Below are positions 41,992 through 49,911 of a DNA stretch of 64,000 nt, one piece after another. Source of the DNA: Azospirillum rugosum (GTDB taxonomy: Bacteria > Pseudomonadota > Alphaproteobacteria > Azospirillales > Azospirillaceae). The stretch is from positions 1 to 64,000 of the forward strand of contig NZ_JAGINP010000029.1 in the NCBI RefSeq assembly GCF_017876155.1, written 5' to 3'. Position numbers and translations under genes: made by a program. The notes under the pieces are model-generated. The model did not search any database. It was not told the DNA's origin and saw only the letters and a program-made list of their open reading frames with translations. Numbering within the stretch: the first letter of the stretch is position 1; each line of letters starts with the position of its first letter.

Positions 41992-43068
41992 TCACTCCGC
42001 CGCCACGGTTTCGCCGAGCAGCGGGTAGTCGTTGTAGCCGGTCTCGTCGGCGCTGTAGATCGTCTCGGCGTTGACCGCGTTGAGCGGCGCGTTGCGCCGG
42101 AACCGCTCGACGAGGTCGGCATTGGCGATGTAGGGGCGCCCGAACGCCGCGGCGTCCGCCTCGCCGCGCGCGATGGCCTGCTCCGCGCTCTCCTTGGTCA
42201 GCCCTTCGTTGACGATGTAGGCGCCTTTGAACAGGCGCCGGACGTCCAGCCCGATCCGCCGGTCGCCCAACTCAAGCGACTCGCGGGCGAAGATGAAGGC
42301 GAGCTTCCGGGCGTCGAGCTGCTCCGCGACGTAGGAGAAAAGCGCGCGGGGGTCAGAATCCTGCATCGAGTAGGAACTGGACATCAGGTTGAGGTGCACG
42401 CCGATCCGATCCGCCGGCCAGACGGTCAGCAGGGCGTCCACCGCCTCCAGCAGGAAGCGGGCCCGGTTCTCGATCGAGCCGCCGTAGCGGTCCGTCCGCT
42501 TGTTCGAGCCGTCGTGCAGGAACTGGTCGAACAGATAGCCGTTGGCGCCATGCAGCTCCACGCCGTCGAAGCCGGCCCGCAGGGCGTTGGCGGCGCCCAC
42601 GCGGAAGTCCTCGACGATGCCGGCGATTTCCTCCGTCTCCAGCGCCCGCGGCACGACGTAGGGGCGCTGCGGCCGGAGGATGTTGACATGGCCCTCCGGC
42701 GCGATGGCGCTGGGGGCCACCGGCAGCTTGCCGTCGAGAAGGACCGGGTCCGACACCCGGCCGACGTGCCAGAGCTGGGAAACGATGAGGCCGCCCGCGG
42801 CGTGGACCGCCGACGTCACTTCCGTCCACCCGGCGATCTGCGCCTCGGACCAGATGCCGGGCGTGTTGGGGTAGCCGACGCCCTGCGGCGACACCGACGT
42901 CGCCTCGGAAATGATCAGGCCCGCGCTGGCGCGCTGGGCGTAGTGCTTCGCGTGAATGGCGCCGGGACTGCGCTCGTTGAAGGCGCGCATGCGGGTCAAC
43001 GGGGCCATGATGATCCGGTTCGGCAATTCGAGCGCGCCGATCCGGACGGGATCGAAAAGGCTGGGCAT
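41992..43068 (-). CDS. Old yellow enzyme-type alkene reductase
   Basis: This 358-aa FMN enzyme of the NemA/OYE family reduces electrophilic alkenes, nitro compounds or quinones with NAD(P)H. The barrel start FDPVRIGALELPNRIIMAPLTR, split across about residues 5-26, has the FMN site, and GVELHGANGYL-type motifs follow near residue 170. It is divergent from an Rrf2-family regulator, and a GTAAC-N7-GTTAC palindrome lies 58 bases before its start. It probably serves in detoxification of reactive enals or N-ethylmaleimide-like electrophiles. Confidence 0.85.
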   Translation of the reverse strand: MPSLFDPVRIGALELPNRIIMAPLTRMRAFNERSPGAIHAKHYAQRASAGLIISEATSVSPQGVGYPNTPGIWSEAQIAGWTEVTSAVHAAGGLIVSQLWHVGRVSDPVLLDGKLPVAPSAIAPEGHVNILRPQRPYVVPRALETEEIAGIVEDFRVGAANALRAGFDGVELHGANGYLFDQFLHDGSNKRTDRYGGSIENRARFLLEAVDALLTVWPADRIGVHLNLMSSSYSMQDSDPRALFSYVAEQLDARKLAFIFARESLELGDRRIGLDVRRLFKGAYIVNEGLTKESAEQAIARGEADAAAFGRPYIANADLVERFRRNAPLNAVNAETIYSADETGYNDYPLLGETVAAE

Positions 43069-43125
43069 CGGTTTGGATTTCCTTAGCGCTGGTGGGCCTT
43101 GCCTTGGCCGGCGACCACCATGGAT

Positions 43126-43142
43126 GTAACCATTGCTGTTAC
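43126..43142. promoter_or_regulatory. Putative Rrf2-type operator before the alkene reductase gene
   Basis: GTAAC (43126-43130), seven bases and GTTAC (43138-43142) form a palindrome in the leader of the reductase gene. A related half-site (GTAAC-N7-GTT on the minus strand) occurs near 43227-43241 before the divergent regulator gene, consistent with one regulator acting on both. Confidence 0.5.
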
Positions 43143-43213
43143 GATATAACCGGACCGGGGGCAGATCGCAAGCCTCCCTCCGCCCTGCCGTGACATGGCC
43201 GACCTGCGTTGAC

Positions 43214-43250
43214 AGGCTTGAACAAAACCAACATTGTTACATTCAAGCCT
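43214..43250. promoter_or_regulatory. Inverted repeat upstream of the Rrf2-family gene
   Basis: AGGCTTGAA (43214-43222) and TTCAAGCCT (43242-43250) are a perfect 9-bp inverted repeat with a 19-bp spacer, 20 bases before the regulator's ATG. It could be an autoregulatory operator or a leader hairpin that limits translation. Confidence 0.5.
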
Positions 43251-43269
43251 GCGGACGGGGGTCGTTTGT

Positions 43270-43737
43270 ATGAGCGCCAACAGCCGCTTGACGGTGGCAA
43301 CCCACATCCTCGCCTGGATGGCGCTGGTCGCGCGGAAGAGTCCGGCCCCGATGACGTCGGACCGCATCGCGCGGAGCGTCAACACCAACCCGGTCGTGAT
43401 CCGCCGGATCCTCGGGCTTCTGGCGAAGGCCGGCCTTGTGGAAAGCTACCGCGGTGCGAACGCCGGCTGGCGCCTGAGCCGGAGCGCCGACGCGATCACC
43501 CTGCTGGATGTCTTCGACGCCCTGGAGGAGGGGACCACCTTCGCCCTGCACCCCTCGACGCCCAGCCAGAACTGCCCGGTTGGCCGGGGCATCAGGCCGG
43601 CCCTCGGCGCCGTCTACGGCTCGATCGACGAAGCCCTTCGAAAATCCCTGGCCGCCACGTCCATCGAGGATGTGCTGCGGAACACCCTGGAATCGGGGCA
43701 ACCGGGACCGGAGGCCAGGCCCGGCGCCGACGGATAG
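43270..43737 (+). CDS. Rrf2-family transcriptional regulator
   Basis: The protein is 155 aa from the ATG at 43270. The winged helix occupies the first ~80 residues (TSDRIARSVNTNPVVIRRIL, then GLVESYRGANAGWRLSR). Only one cysteine (C102, SQNCPVGRG) is visible, so it lacks the three-Cys iron-sulfur site of IscR/NsrR. It is more like YwnA/redox-sensing members that use one Cys. It is divergent from the old yellow enzyme and very likely controls it. Confidence 0.82.
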   Translation: MSANSRLTVATHILAWMALVARKSPAPMTSDRIARSVNTNPVVIRRILGLLAKAGLVESYRGANAGWRLSRSADAITLLDVFDALEEGTTFALHPSTPSQNCPVGRGIRPALGAVYGSIDEALRKSLAATSIEDVLRNTLESGQPGPEARPGADG

Positions 43738-43806
43738 AGCGTTTCCGGACGAACCAACACCCCATTCGCGCCCTTCGCGGCCGGGACGGCGGTGCTATCA
43801 TCGGGG

Positions 43807-44646
43807 ATGGCCGCAAGCGTGTTGAGGCTCTTTCCCGGACCGCCGGCAGACGTCCCGTTGGCGGGGCTGTGTCTGAGGGACGCCGTGCACCGGCTGGGCA
43901 GCGCGGCGGCGCCCTTCGTGTACGCAAGCTTCGTCGGCAGCCTGGACGGGCGCATCGCCCTGCGGGATCCGCAGGCCGGGACAAGCCACCTGCCGGTCGA
44001 GATCACCAGCGGGAACGACTTCCGCCTCTTCCTCGAATTGCAGGCGCAGGCGGACTGCCTCATCACCCACGGCGGTTACTTGCGCGATCTGGCGGCGGGC
44101 CGGCTCGACGACGTCCTGCAAATCGGGACACAGGACGCGGGACGCGATCTCGGGCGCTGGCGGCAGGAGAACGGCTTGGCCCCCCAGCCCGCCGTGGTGA
44201 TCGCTAGCGCGAGCCTCGACTTCCCCATCCCGGACTCCCTGGCGCGGGCATCGCAGCGGGTGCTGATCGCGACGGGCCGGCAGGCGCCGCCCGACCGGGT
44301 GGAGGCGCTGCGGGCACGCGGATACCCGGTCGTCGTCGCCGGCGACGGCGCGTCGGTGGAAGGGGCGCCGCTGGTCCGGGAACTGGGCGCGCTGGGCTTC
44401 CGCAGCCTGTATCTGCTGGCCGGCCCGCGCATGCTGTCGACCATGCTGCGGGACGGGGTGCTGTCGCGGCTCTACCTCACCGTTGCGCATCGCCTGCTGG
44501 GTGGGGAGAGCTTCCACACCATGACGGAGGGGCCGGGGTTGGGGGATGCCGGCCGCCTGCGCCTGTCGTCGCTCCATTACGATTCCGCGGCGCCGGACGG
44601 CGCGGGCCAGTGGTTCGCCCGGTTCGAGCCGCAGCGCCCCGCGTAA
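43807..44646 (+). CDS. RibD C-terminal / dihydrofolate-reductase-fold protein
   Basis: The protein is 279 aa from ATG 43807; GTG at 43792 is the alternative. The reductase-fold motifs are present: FVYASFVGSLDGRIA near residue 37, an ITHGGYLRD segment and the C-terminal LYLLAGPRMLSTML plus LYLTVAHRLLGG. RibD-like reductases act in riboflavin synthesis, but methylotrophs use a relative (DmrA) to reduce dihydromethanopterin. Being next to PQQ and H4MPT genes, this protein is a plausible dihydromethanopterin or pterin reductase (inference). It overlaps nothing and is convergent with the binding-protein gene downstream. Confidence 0.65.
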   Translation: MAASVLRLFPGPPADVPLAGLCLRDAVHRLGSAAAPFVYASFVGSLDGRIALRDPQAGTSHLPVEITSGNDFRLFLELQAQADCLITHGGYLRDLAAGRLDDVLQIGTQDAGRDLGRWRQENGLAPQPAVVIASASLDFPIPDSLARASQRVLIATGRQAPPDRVEALRARGYPVVVAGDGASVEGAPLVRELGALGFRSLYLLAGPRMLSTMLRDGVLSRLYLTVAHRLLGGESFHTMTEGPGLGDAGRLRLSSLHYDSAAPDGAGQWFARFEPQRPA

Positions 44647-44648
44647 CG

Positions 44649-45836
44649 TCAGCGGACGCCGAAGCCGTGGTCGGGCTGGTCCGGGTAGGCGTCCAGCTCC
44701 TTGTTGACGTACTGCGAACCGTCCTTGGTGACGACCCTCAGATAGACGGTCTGGCGGATGTGCCGCGATTGGGGATCGATGCTGACCGGACCGCGCGGGC
44801 TGATCCAGCTGGCGCCCTTGACCGCGGCCAGCGCCTGTTCGGGATCGCGGGCGGCGCCGTTGCGCTCAATCATGGCGTAGATCAGGCGCGCCCCGTCGTA
44901 GGCGCCGACCGTGGCCATGGTGACCTCCTCGGCCCGCCCGCCGGCCTTCTCGACGTTCGCCAGGAACTCCTTGTTCTCCGCCGACTCGTGCGACGAGGCG
45001 TAGTGGTAGGTGGAGTAGACGCCCAGGCCGGCGTCGCCCAGCGCCGGCAGGTCCGGTTCGGGCACCACGTCGCCGGTGGTCAGCAGCTTGACGCCACGCG
45101 CCTTCAGGCCGGTCTCGTGGAAGGCCTTCACGAAGGCGAAGGTCGCGGGGCCGGTCGGCAGGAAGGCGAAGGTCAGGTCGGCGCCGGAGTCGCCGATCCG
45201 CTGCATCACCGGGGCGAAGTCGGTGGCGGTCAGCGGCACCCGGACGCTGTCGGCGATCGTGCCGCCCAGCGATTCGAAGGTGGTCTTGAAGGCTTTCTCC
45301 GCGTCCAGGCCCGGCGCGTAGTCGCTGACCACGATCGCCGCTTTCTTCGCGCCGAGCGTCCGGACGGCGGCCTGCGCGGCCGGCACGGTGTTCTGCCAGA
45401 TCGTGAAGGACGTGCGGACGATGTGGGGGCTCTTCTCGGTGATCGCCGAGGCCGCGGCGTTGAACACGACGAGCGGCACCTTCGCCTCCCCCAGGAGTGG
45501 GGCGATGGCCAGGGCGTCCGGCGTGAAGTACAGGCCGCCGAGATAGCGGACGTCGTCCTTGACGATCAGCTCCTGCGCGATGGCCTTTGCCCGTGCGGGG
45601 TTGGGCGCGTCGAGATCGCGGTAGATGAATTTCACCTCGTGCGGGCCGGCGCGATCGCCGTGCGCTGCCGTGTAGGCGCCGATGCCGGCCTGGAAGCTGC
45701 GGCCGAACAGGGCGTAGGGGCCGGAGAAGGGGCCGATGATCCCGACCTTGACGACATCGGCCGCCGCCGTCGCGACCGCCGAAACAGACAGGGCCAACGC
45801 AAGGGCGGCGGCTTTCATCATCGTCGGCTTGGTCAT
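44649..45836 (-). CDS. Periplasmic binding protein, branched-chain-amino-acid (LivK) type
   Basis: The protein is 395 aa from the ATG at 45836, which has a well-placed AGGG; longer starts at 45854/45857 exist. A signal peptide (MMKAAALALALSVSAVATAA) precedes a type-1 periplasmic binding fold (VKVGIIGPFSGPYALFGRSF). No permease or ATPase genes accompany it. It follows pqqE on the same strand. Orphan binding proteins recur in PQQ-dehydrogenase gene neighbourhoods, where they may capture a substrate or cofactor; the ligand here is unknown. Confidence 0.75.
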   Translation of the reverse strand: MTKPTMMKAAALALALSVSAVATAAADVVKVGIIGPFSGPYALFGRSFQAGIGAYTAAHGDRAGPHEVKFIYRDLDAPNPARAKAIAQELIVKDDVRYLGGLYFTPDALAIAPLLGEAKVPLVVFNAAASAITEKSPHIVRTSFTIWQNTVPAAQAAVRTLGAKKAAIVVSDYAPGLDAEKAFKTTFESLGGTIADSVRVPLTATDFAPVMQRIGDSGADLTFAFLPTGPATFAFVKAFHETGLKARGVKLLTTGDVVPEPDLPALGDAGLGVYSTYHYASSHESAENKEFLANVEKAGGRAEEVTMATVGAYDGARLIYAMIERNGAARDPEQALAAVKGASWISPRGPVSIDPQSRHIRQTVYLRVVTKDGSQYVNKELDAYPDQPDHGFGVR

Positions 45837-45917
45837 CGCGGTCGCCCTCTTCATCACAGGTTCGACGCGATGATACGCGAAAACGGTAATGTTTTCCTTC
45901 CGGCGATCTTGGTGCTG

Positions 45918-47003
45918 CTACGAATGCCGCCGATACACGAACGGCTCGTCGCTGCGCGCTGCCTCGCGCTCCGCAAGCGCCGCGACCTGCGCGTGGTCCG
46001 TCGCCAGCTCGCACACGGGATCGGTGGCCGCCGCGTCCCCGGACAGGGCGAGCGCCTGGCAGCGGCAGCCGCCCCAGTCGATCTCCCGGCGGTCGCAGTC
46101 GCGGCAGGGCGGCGGCATCCAGCCGGTTCCGCGGAACCGCTCGAAGGCCGGCGAATCGCGCCAGATGGCGCCGAGGGGGCGGTCGCGCACCGTCTCGAAC
46201 GCCAGGCCGGGGATCGTCTCGGCGGCGTGGCAGGGCAGGACCTTGCCGGACGGCGTGATGTTGATGAAGCGGCGCCCCCACCCGCCCATGCAGGCCTTCG
46301 GCCGGTGGGCGTAATAGTCGGGAACGACGTAGTCGACCACCAGCCGCCCCTTGAGGCCGGGGATCCGCTCGCGGACCACGGCGTCCATGCGCAGCAGCTG
46401 GTCGCGCGTCGGCATGAGCGCCGCGCGGTTCAGCAGCCCCCAGCCGTAATATTGCACGTTGGCCACCTCGATGCGGCCGGCGCCCAGGTCGAGGGCGAGG
46501 TCGAAGAACTCGTCCGCGTGGTCGATGTTGTGCCGGTGCACCACGGCGTTCACCGTCAGCGCCAAGCCCGCCGCGACCACGTCGCGGGCGGCGCGGCGCT
46601 TGCGCTCATGGGCGCCGGGGAAGCCGGCGACGCGGTCGTTCCCCTCCGGACGCGTGTCCTGAAAGCTGATCTGCACGTGCTGGAGGCCCGCCGCCTTCAG
46701 CCGGTCCAGCCGGCGGCGGTCGAGCGTGACGGCCGAGGTGATGAGGTTCGTGTACAGCCCGGCCTGCGTGGCGTGTTCCACCAGCGCTTCCAGGTCGGTG
46801 CGGGCGCAGGGCTCCCCGCCGGAGAAATGGACTTGCAGGACCCCGATCTCGGCAGCCTCAATCAGCACGCGCTTCCAGCTGTCGGTGTCCAGTTCGCCGG
46901 CCCTGGTTTCCAACTCCAGCGGGTTGGAGCAGTAGGGGCAGGCCAGCGGGCAGCGGTGGGTCAGTTCGGCCAGAACGGCATAGGGCGGCTCGGGCGCCGT
47001 CAT
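45918..47003 (-). CDS. pqqE: PqqA peptide cyclase (radical SAM) PqqE
   Basis: The protein is 361 aa. It joins the Glu and Tyr side chains of PqqA, the first step of PQQ synthesis. The radical-SAM cluster motif is C18-X3-C22-X2-C25 (CPLACPYC). The C-terminal SPASM cluster cysteines are visible (VLPCHAAE, PPPCRDCD, GGCRCQALA and DPVC). The start is 72 bases after pqqA on the same strand. pqqB, pqqC and the carrier pqqD are not in this cluster, and no PqqD domain is fused, so they must lie elsewhere. Confidence 0.92.
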   Translation of the reverse strand: MTAPEPPYAVLAELTHRCPLACPYCSNPLELETRAGELDTDSWKRVLIEAAEIGVLQVHFSGGEPCARTDLEALVEHATQAGLYTNLITSAVTLDRRRLDRLKAAGLQHVQISFQDTRPEGNDRVAGFPGAHERKRRAARDVVAAGLALTVNAVVHRHNIDHADEFFDLALDLGAGRIEVANVQYYGWGLLNRAALMPTRDQLLRMDAVVRERIPGLKGRLVVDYVVPDYYAHRPKACMGGWGRRFINITPSGKVLPCHAAETIPGLAFETVRDRPLGAIWRDSPAFERFRGTGWMPPPCRDCDRREIDWGGCRCQALALSGDAAATDPVCELATDHAQVAALAEREAARSDEPFVYRRHS

Positions 47004-47075
47004 GACGTGGGGAGTCCTCCGTGGCGCATGCGGCGGCAGCGGGCCGGTTCGACCCCGCTGCCGCCCTGTGCGCCG

Positions 47076-47156
47076 TTACAGCTGGGCGCAGGCGTAGGCG
47101 TTGATTTCGGTGCCGACGGCGATCTCGCGAATTTTCGGTTTGCGCCAGGTCTTCAT
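47076..47156 (-). CDS. pqqA: PQQ precursor peptide PqqA
   Basis: This 26-residue peptide begins MKTWRKPKIREI and ends with EINAYACAQL. It is the ribosomally made precursor of the redox cofactor pyrroloquinoline quinone. The diagnostic Glu-X3-Tyr pair (E17 and Y21 in EINAY) provides the atoms of PQQ. A very strong GGAGGGAG ribosome site sits seven bases before the ATG. It is directly upstream of pqqE. The Cys near the C-terminus is a common PqqA feature. Confidence 0.93.
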   Translation of the reverse strand: MKTWRKPKIREIAVGTEINAYACAQL

Positions 47157-47640
47157 GGTGCGCTCCCTCCGATGGATGCCGAGGACCATCTGCGGTTTCG
47201 GCCCTCTTGAAGGAAGCCTATCGGCGCGACCCTGGCGCGACCATGATACTTATGGGTAGCGTCATGGAAAATACGGATAGAATTGCTGCATTGCAAAAGC
47301 AAATATGCCGTTTTCGCCGGTTTGTAATTGGAAAAATTAAAAAGATACCGCGCTGATTCCGCGTGGACATCGAATCAAAGGCGAATGCTTACTTTGTTTT
47401 AGTCTTGTGCCTCGCTCATCGTTGACGATTCCGGGGGTGGCGATCCAGCGCTAAAATGGTCGGGACTCGCGGGCTTCGCTCCTCCTCCTCGGAGACGCCG
47501 GGGTAATGCGCATCCCAGGTCGGCGTTGCGCCATCCCTCCGGCCGTCTCCGAATGCGTGCTTGAGGCGGATCGTTGGATCGCCACACCATGACCGGAGGA
47601 TTTGGGCAGAACAGCGTGGACTCTACCGATGACGAGGCCC
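47157..47640. other. Long intergenic region upstream of pqqA
   Basis: About 480 bases with an AT-rich patch at roughly 47265-47400, striking in this GC-rich genome. It should hold the pqqA promoter (minus strand) and that of the secreted protein gene (plus strand), but I could not assign -35/-10 boxes with confidence. The minus frame at 47399-47590 has no family resemblance. No long hairpin was found. Confidence 0.4.
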
Positions 47641-47982
47641 ATGACGAGAATTGTTGTTCCGGTTGCGCTGGCCGCGTTCCTGGCCGGCCTCAGTACGGCG
47701 CGCGCCGACGACGGGTATCCCACCTACGCCCGCGTCGATTACGTTCTCGGCTGCATGATGTCCAACGGCCAGGGGCCGGACGTCATGCGCAAATGCTCGT
47801 GCAGCATCGACGAGATCGCCGCGCATTTCCCCTACGACAGCTACGTGGCGATGGAGACCGCACGGACGTTGCAGGACATGCCCGGCGAGCGCGCCTCCCT
47901 CATGCGCGGTGTGGGGTGGGTCAAGGATCTGCTGGACGAGTTCCGGCAGATCCAGGTCGCCGCCGACCTGAAGTGCTTCTGA
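47641..47982 (+). CDS. Small secreted Cys-containing protein of a quinoprotein locus
   Basis: The protein is 113 aa from the ATG at 47641; 47629 is an alternative. A signal peptide (RIVVPVALAAFLAGLSTARA) is followed by a ~90-residue helical mature part with cysteines in VLGCMM, KCSCS and the C-terminal KCF. Four mature cysteines suggest two disulfides or a metal site. It is divergent from pqqA and convergent with the SoxYZ-like gene. Similar small proteins occur near PQQ-dependent alcohol dehydrogenases, but I know no function. Confidence 0.6.
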   Translation: MTRIVVPVALAAFLAGLSTARADDGYPTYARVDYVLGCMMSNGQGPDVMRKCSCSIDEIAAHFPYDSYVAMETARTLQDMPGERASLMRGVGWVKDLLDEFRQIQVAADLKCF

Positions 47983-48009
47983 CCATTCGGGCTTTGCCGC
48001 CCTGTCCGC

Positions 48010-48843
48010 CTACGATCCCGGAAGGGCCTTGATCGGCCAGCTGTCCTTGAAGACGCGTCCGTTCGAATCCTCGGCCGTGACCTCAAGCGTGCCCTGCTCG
48101 TCCGGCACCAGGGAGAAATGCACGCTGGGATCCTCGCTCAACGAGATGTCGGACTGCACGGAGAGCACGGGCGTCCCGTTGTAGCGGATGTCGATGGTCT
48201 TCACATAGTGGGCGGGAATGAAATAGTAGTTCAGCTGGTCGTACTGCATCCCGGTGTAGTTGGGGTGGCTGATCAGCAGCTGCGCGGTCACCGGCTTGCC
48301 GGCGACAATGGTGTCGGGCAGGTTCAGCTTCATCTTGCCCATGCGGGCCACGGCCAGCTGCGCGTTTTTCAGGGCCGGCGCCGAACAGCCCCCGGACGCC
48401 TTGACGAAGCGCACGGTGCGGAGCAGCCGCCCGTCGCTGGTCTCCGCGACGGCGGTGACGTTGGTGTAGGCGTTGACGCGCACGCGGGTCTCGACCGACT
48501 GCGGGCTGCCACCCTCGGCAAACCGGAAGGTCGCGGCCATCGGCACCGGATTCTGGTCGACGATGAGGTGGACCGCGTTCACCTGGACATCGGCGCCGGG
48601 AGCCGTCGCGATCCGGATCGGCACGAGGGCGGCGTCGTTGGCGCGCGTCGGCGCCTCCAGGCTGAGGAGCGGTCCGGCGTCCTCGACCGCCCGTCCGGAG
48701 AAATACATGTCGCGCAGCATGTCCCAGCGCTCGTCCTGAGGGGCTGCCAGCGCAGTGCCGGCGCCGAGGCACAGCCATGCCGCCCCCACCAGCGCCATAC
48801 CCGTGCCGGCCCGAAGGCCCAAGCTCCGCTGCGGTGTCGTCAT
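48010..48843 (-). CDS. Quinoprotein dehydrogenase-associated SoxYZ-like carrier
   Basis: The protein is 277 aa from the ATG at 48843 (GGGAGG upstream), with a signal peptide ending at TALAAP. The first part resembles SoxY and carries GGC at 151-153 (ASGGCSAPAL), like the swinging-arm cysteine of SoxY. The last ~100 residues resemble SoxZ (MQYDQLNYYFIPAHYVKTI, then DSNGRVFKDSWPIK). Such fusions are known from PQQ-dehydrogenase gene neighbourhoods, where their cargo is unknown. It lies 14 bases after the metallohydrolase gene and is co-transcribed with it. Confidence 0.8.
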   Translation of the reverse strand: MTTPQRSLGLRAGTGMALVGAAWLCLGAGTALAAPQDERWDMLRDMYFSGRAVEDAGPLLSLEAPTRANDAALVPIRIATAPGADVQVNAVHLIVDQNPVPMAATFRFAEGGSPQSVETRVRVNAYTNVTAVAETSDGRLLRTVRFVKASGGCSAPALKNAQLAVARMGKMKLNLPDTIVAGKPVTAQLLISHPNYTGMQYDQLNYYFIPAHYVKTIDIRYNGTPVLSVQSDISLSEDPSVHFSLVPDEQGTLEVTAEDSNGRVFKDSWPIKALPGS

Positions 48844-48857
48844 TGGATCCTCCCGTT

Positions 48858-49826
48858 TCATTCCCATTCCAGTTCGGCGAAGGCCGCCGTCACGTTGCGC
48901 GGGTTGTACGCGTCGAACAGCCGCCAGCGCGGCGCCTCGTCGGCGGCGACCGTGTCGACCGCCTGCTGGATGGTGCCGTGCGCGGACTGGATCGCACGGA
49001 CGCCGGTCACCACCCGGTCCAGATACCGGCGCAGGTCGGTTGCCGCTTCCGGCCAAGGGGCCGAGGGCGGGCCGTGGCCGGGGACGACGCGCGCCGCGGG
49101 CTCCGCCGCCAAGCCGTCGAGCAGGCGGAGCCAGCCGAGCACCGAGCCGTCGATGGCCGGCGCCCGCTCCATGAACAACAGGTCGCCGGTCCAGAGCGTC
49201 GCCGTCTGCCGGTCGAACACCGTCAGGTCGTTGTCCGTGTGCGCCACCGGCCGCGCCACCAGTTCCACCACGCGCCGGCCCAGGTCCAGTTCCAGCCGGT
49301 CGGCCACGGTGACCGTCGGCGGCACGATCCGCACCTCCGCAGCGGCCTCCGGGCCGACCGCGGCGTCGAAGGCGTGAAGGTAGTGGCTGCCGCGCCCCAT
49401 CAGCGCCGCCTGGAAGTTGCGGTGCGCCACGAAGTCCGGCTGGCCCGCCTCCAGCTGGTCCGCCAGGAAGGCCGCGTTGCCCAGCGCATGGTCCGGGTGC
49501 ATGTGGGTGTTGACGACGTAGCGGATCGGCCGGTTGGTGCGGGCGCGGATGGCCTCGCGCAGCCGCCGGCCGACCGCCGGGGATCCGCCGGTGTCGATCA
49601 CCGCGACGGCGTCGTCCCCCACGATGAACCCGCAATTGGCGATGTCGCCGGCGTTGGCCGCGTCGGTTTCCTCGTGAAGGCCCGCATGCACGAAGACCCC
49701 GGGGGCGACCTCGGTCACGGGCAATGTGTCGGCCGCCGCCGACGGCGCCCAGGCCAGCCAGACGCCCAACAGCCAGACGCCCAGCAGGGTCGCGCCCGCC
49801 ATCGTCCGTTCCCGCGCTTTGTCCAT
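48858..49826 (-). CDS. Quinoprotein relay system zinc metallohydrolase (MBL fold)
   Basis: The protein is 322 aa from ATG 49826 (49802 is possible). The hydrophobic N-terminus (GATLLGVWLLGVWLAWAPSA) is a signal or anchor. The metallo-beta-lactamase motif THMHPDHALGN gives H108, H110, D112 and H113, and later motifs GDLLFME and PGHGPP complete the metal site. It belongs to the hydrolases found with SoxYZ-like carriers and PQQ dehydrogenases. The substrate is unknown; a carrier-bound thioester or sulfonate is a guess. It lies directly upstream of the SoxYZ-like gene. Confidence 0.8.
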   Translation of the reverse strand: MDKARERTMAGATLLGVWLLGVWLAWAPSAAADTLPVTEVAPGVFVHAGLHEETDAANAGDIANCGFIVGDDAVAVIDTGGSPAVGRRLREAIRARTNRPIRYVVNTHMHPDHALGNAAFLADQLEAGQPDFVAHRNFQAALMGRGSHYLHAFDAAVGPEAAAEVRIVPPTVTVADRLELDLGRRVVELVARPVAHTDNDLTVFDRQTATLWTGDLLFMERAPAIDGSVLGWLRLLDGLAAEPAARVVPGHGPPSAPWPEAATDLRRYLDRVVTGVRAIQSAHGTIQQAVDTVAADEAPRWRLFDAYNPRNVTAAFAELEWE

Positions 49827-49911
49827 TCCCGCGAGTATGGGGCGGCACCAAAGGGCGCGGCAACCGAGCAAAAGTGTTTGTGCGGCGCAACCGCCTGGGC
49901 TTTGCGGGATC

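Noticed and set aside
47399..47590. A small minus-strand frame in the pqqA upstream region.
   Set aside because: Composition is not protein-like, and the other frames are equally open.
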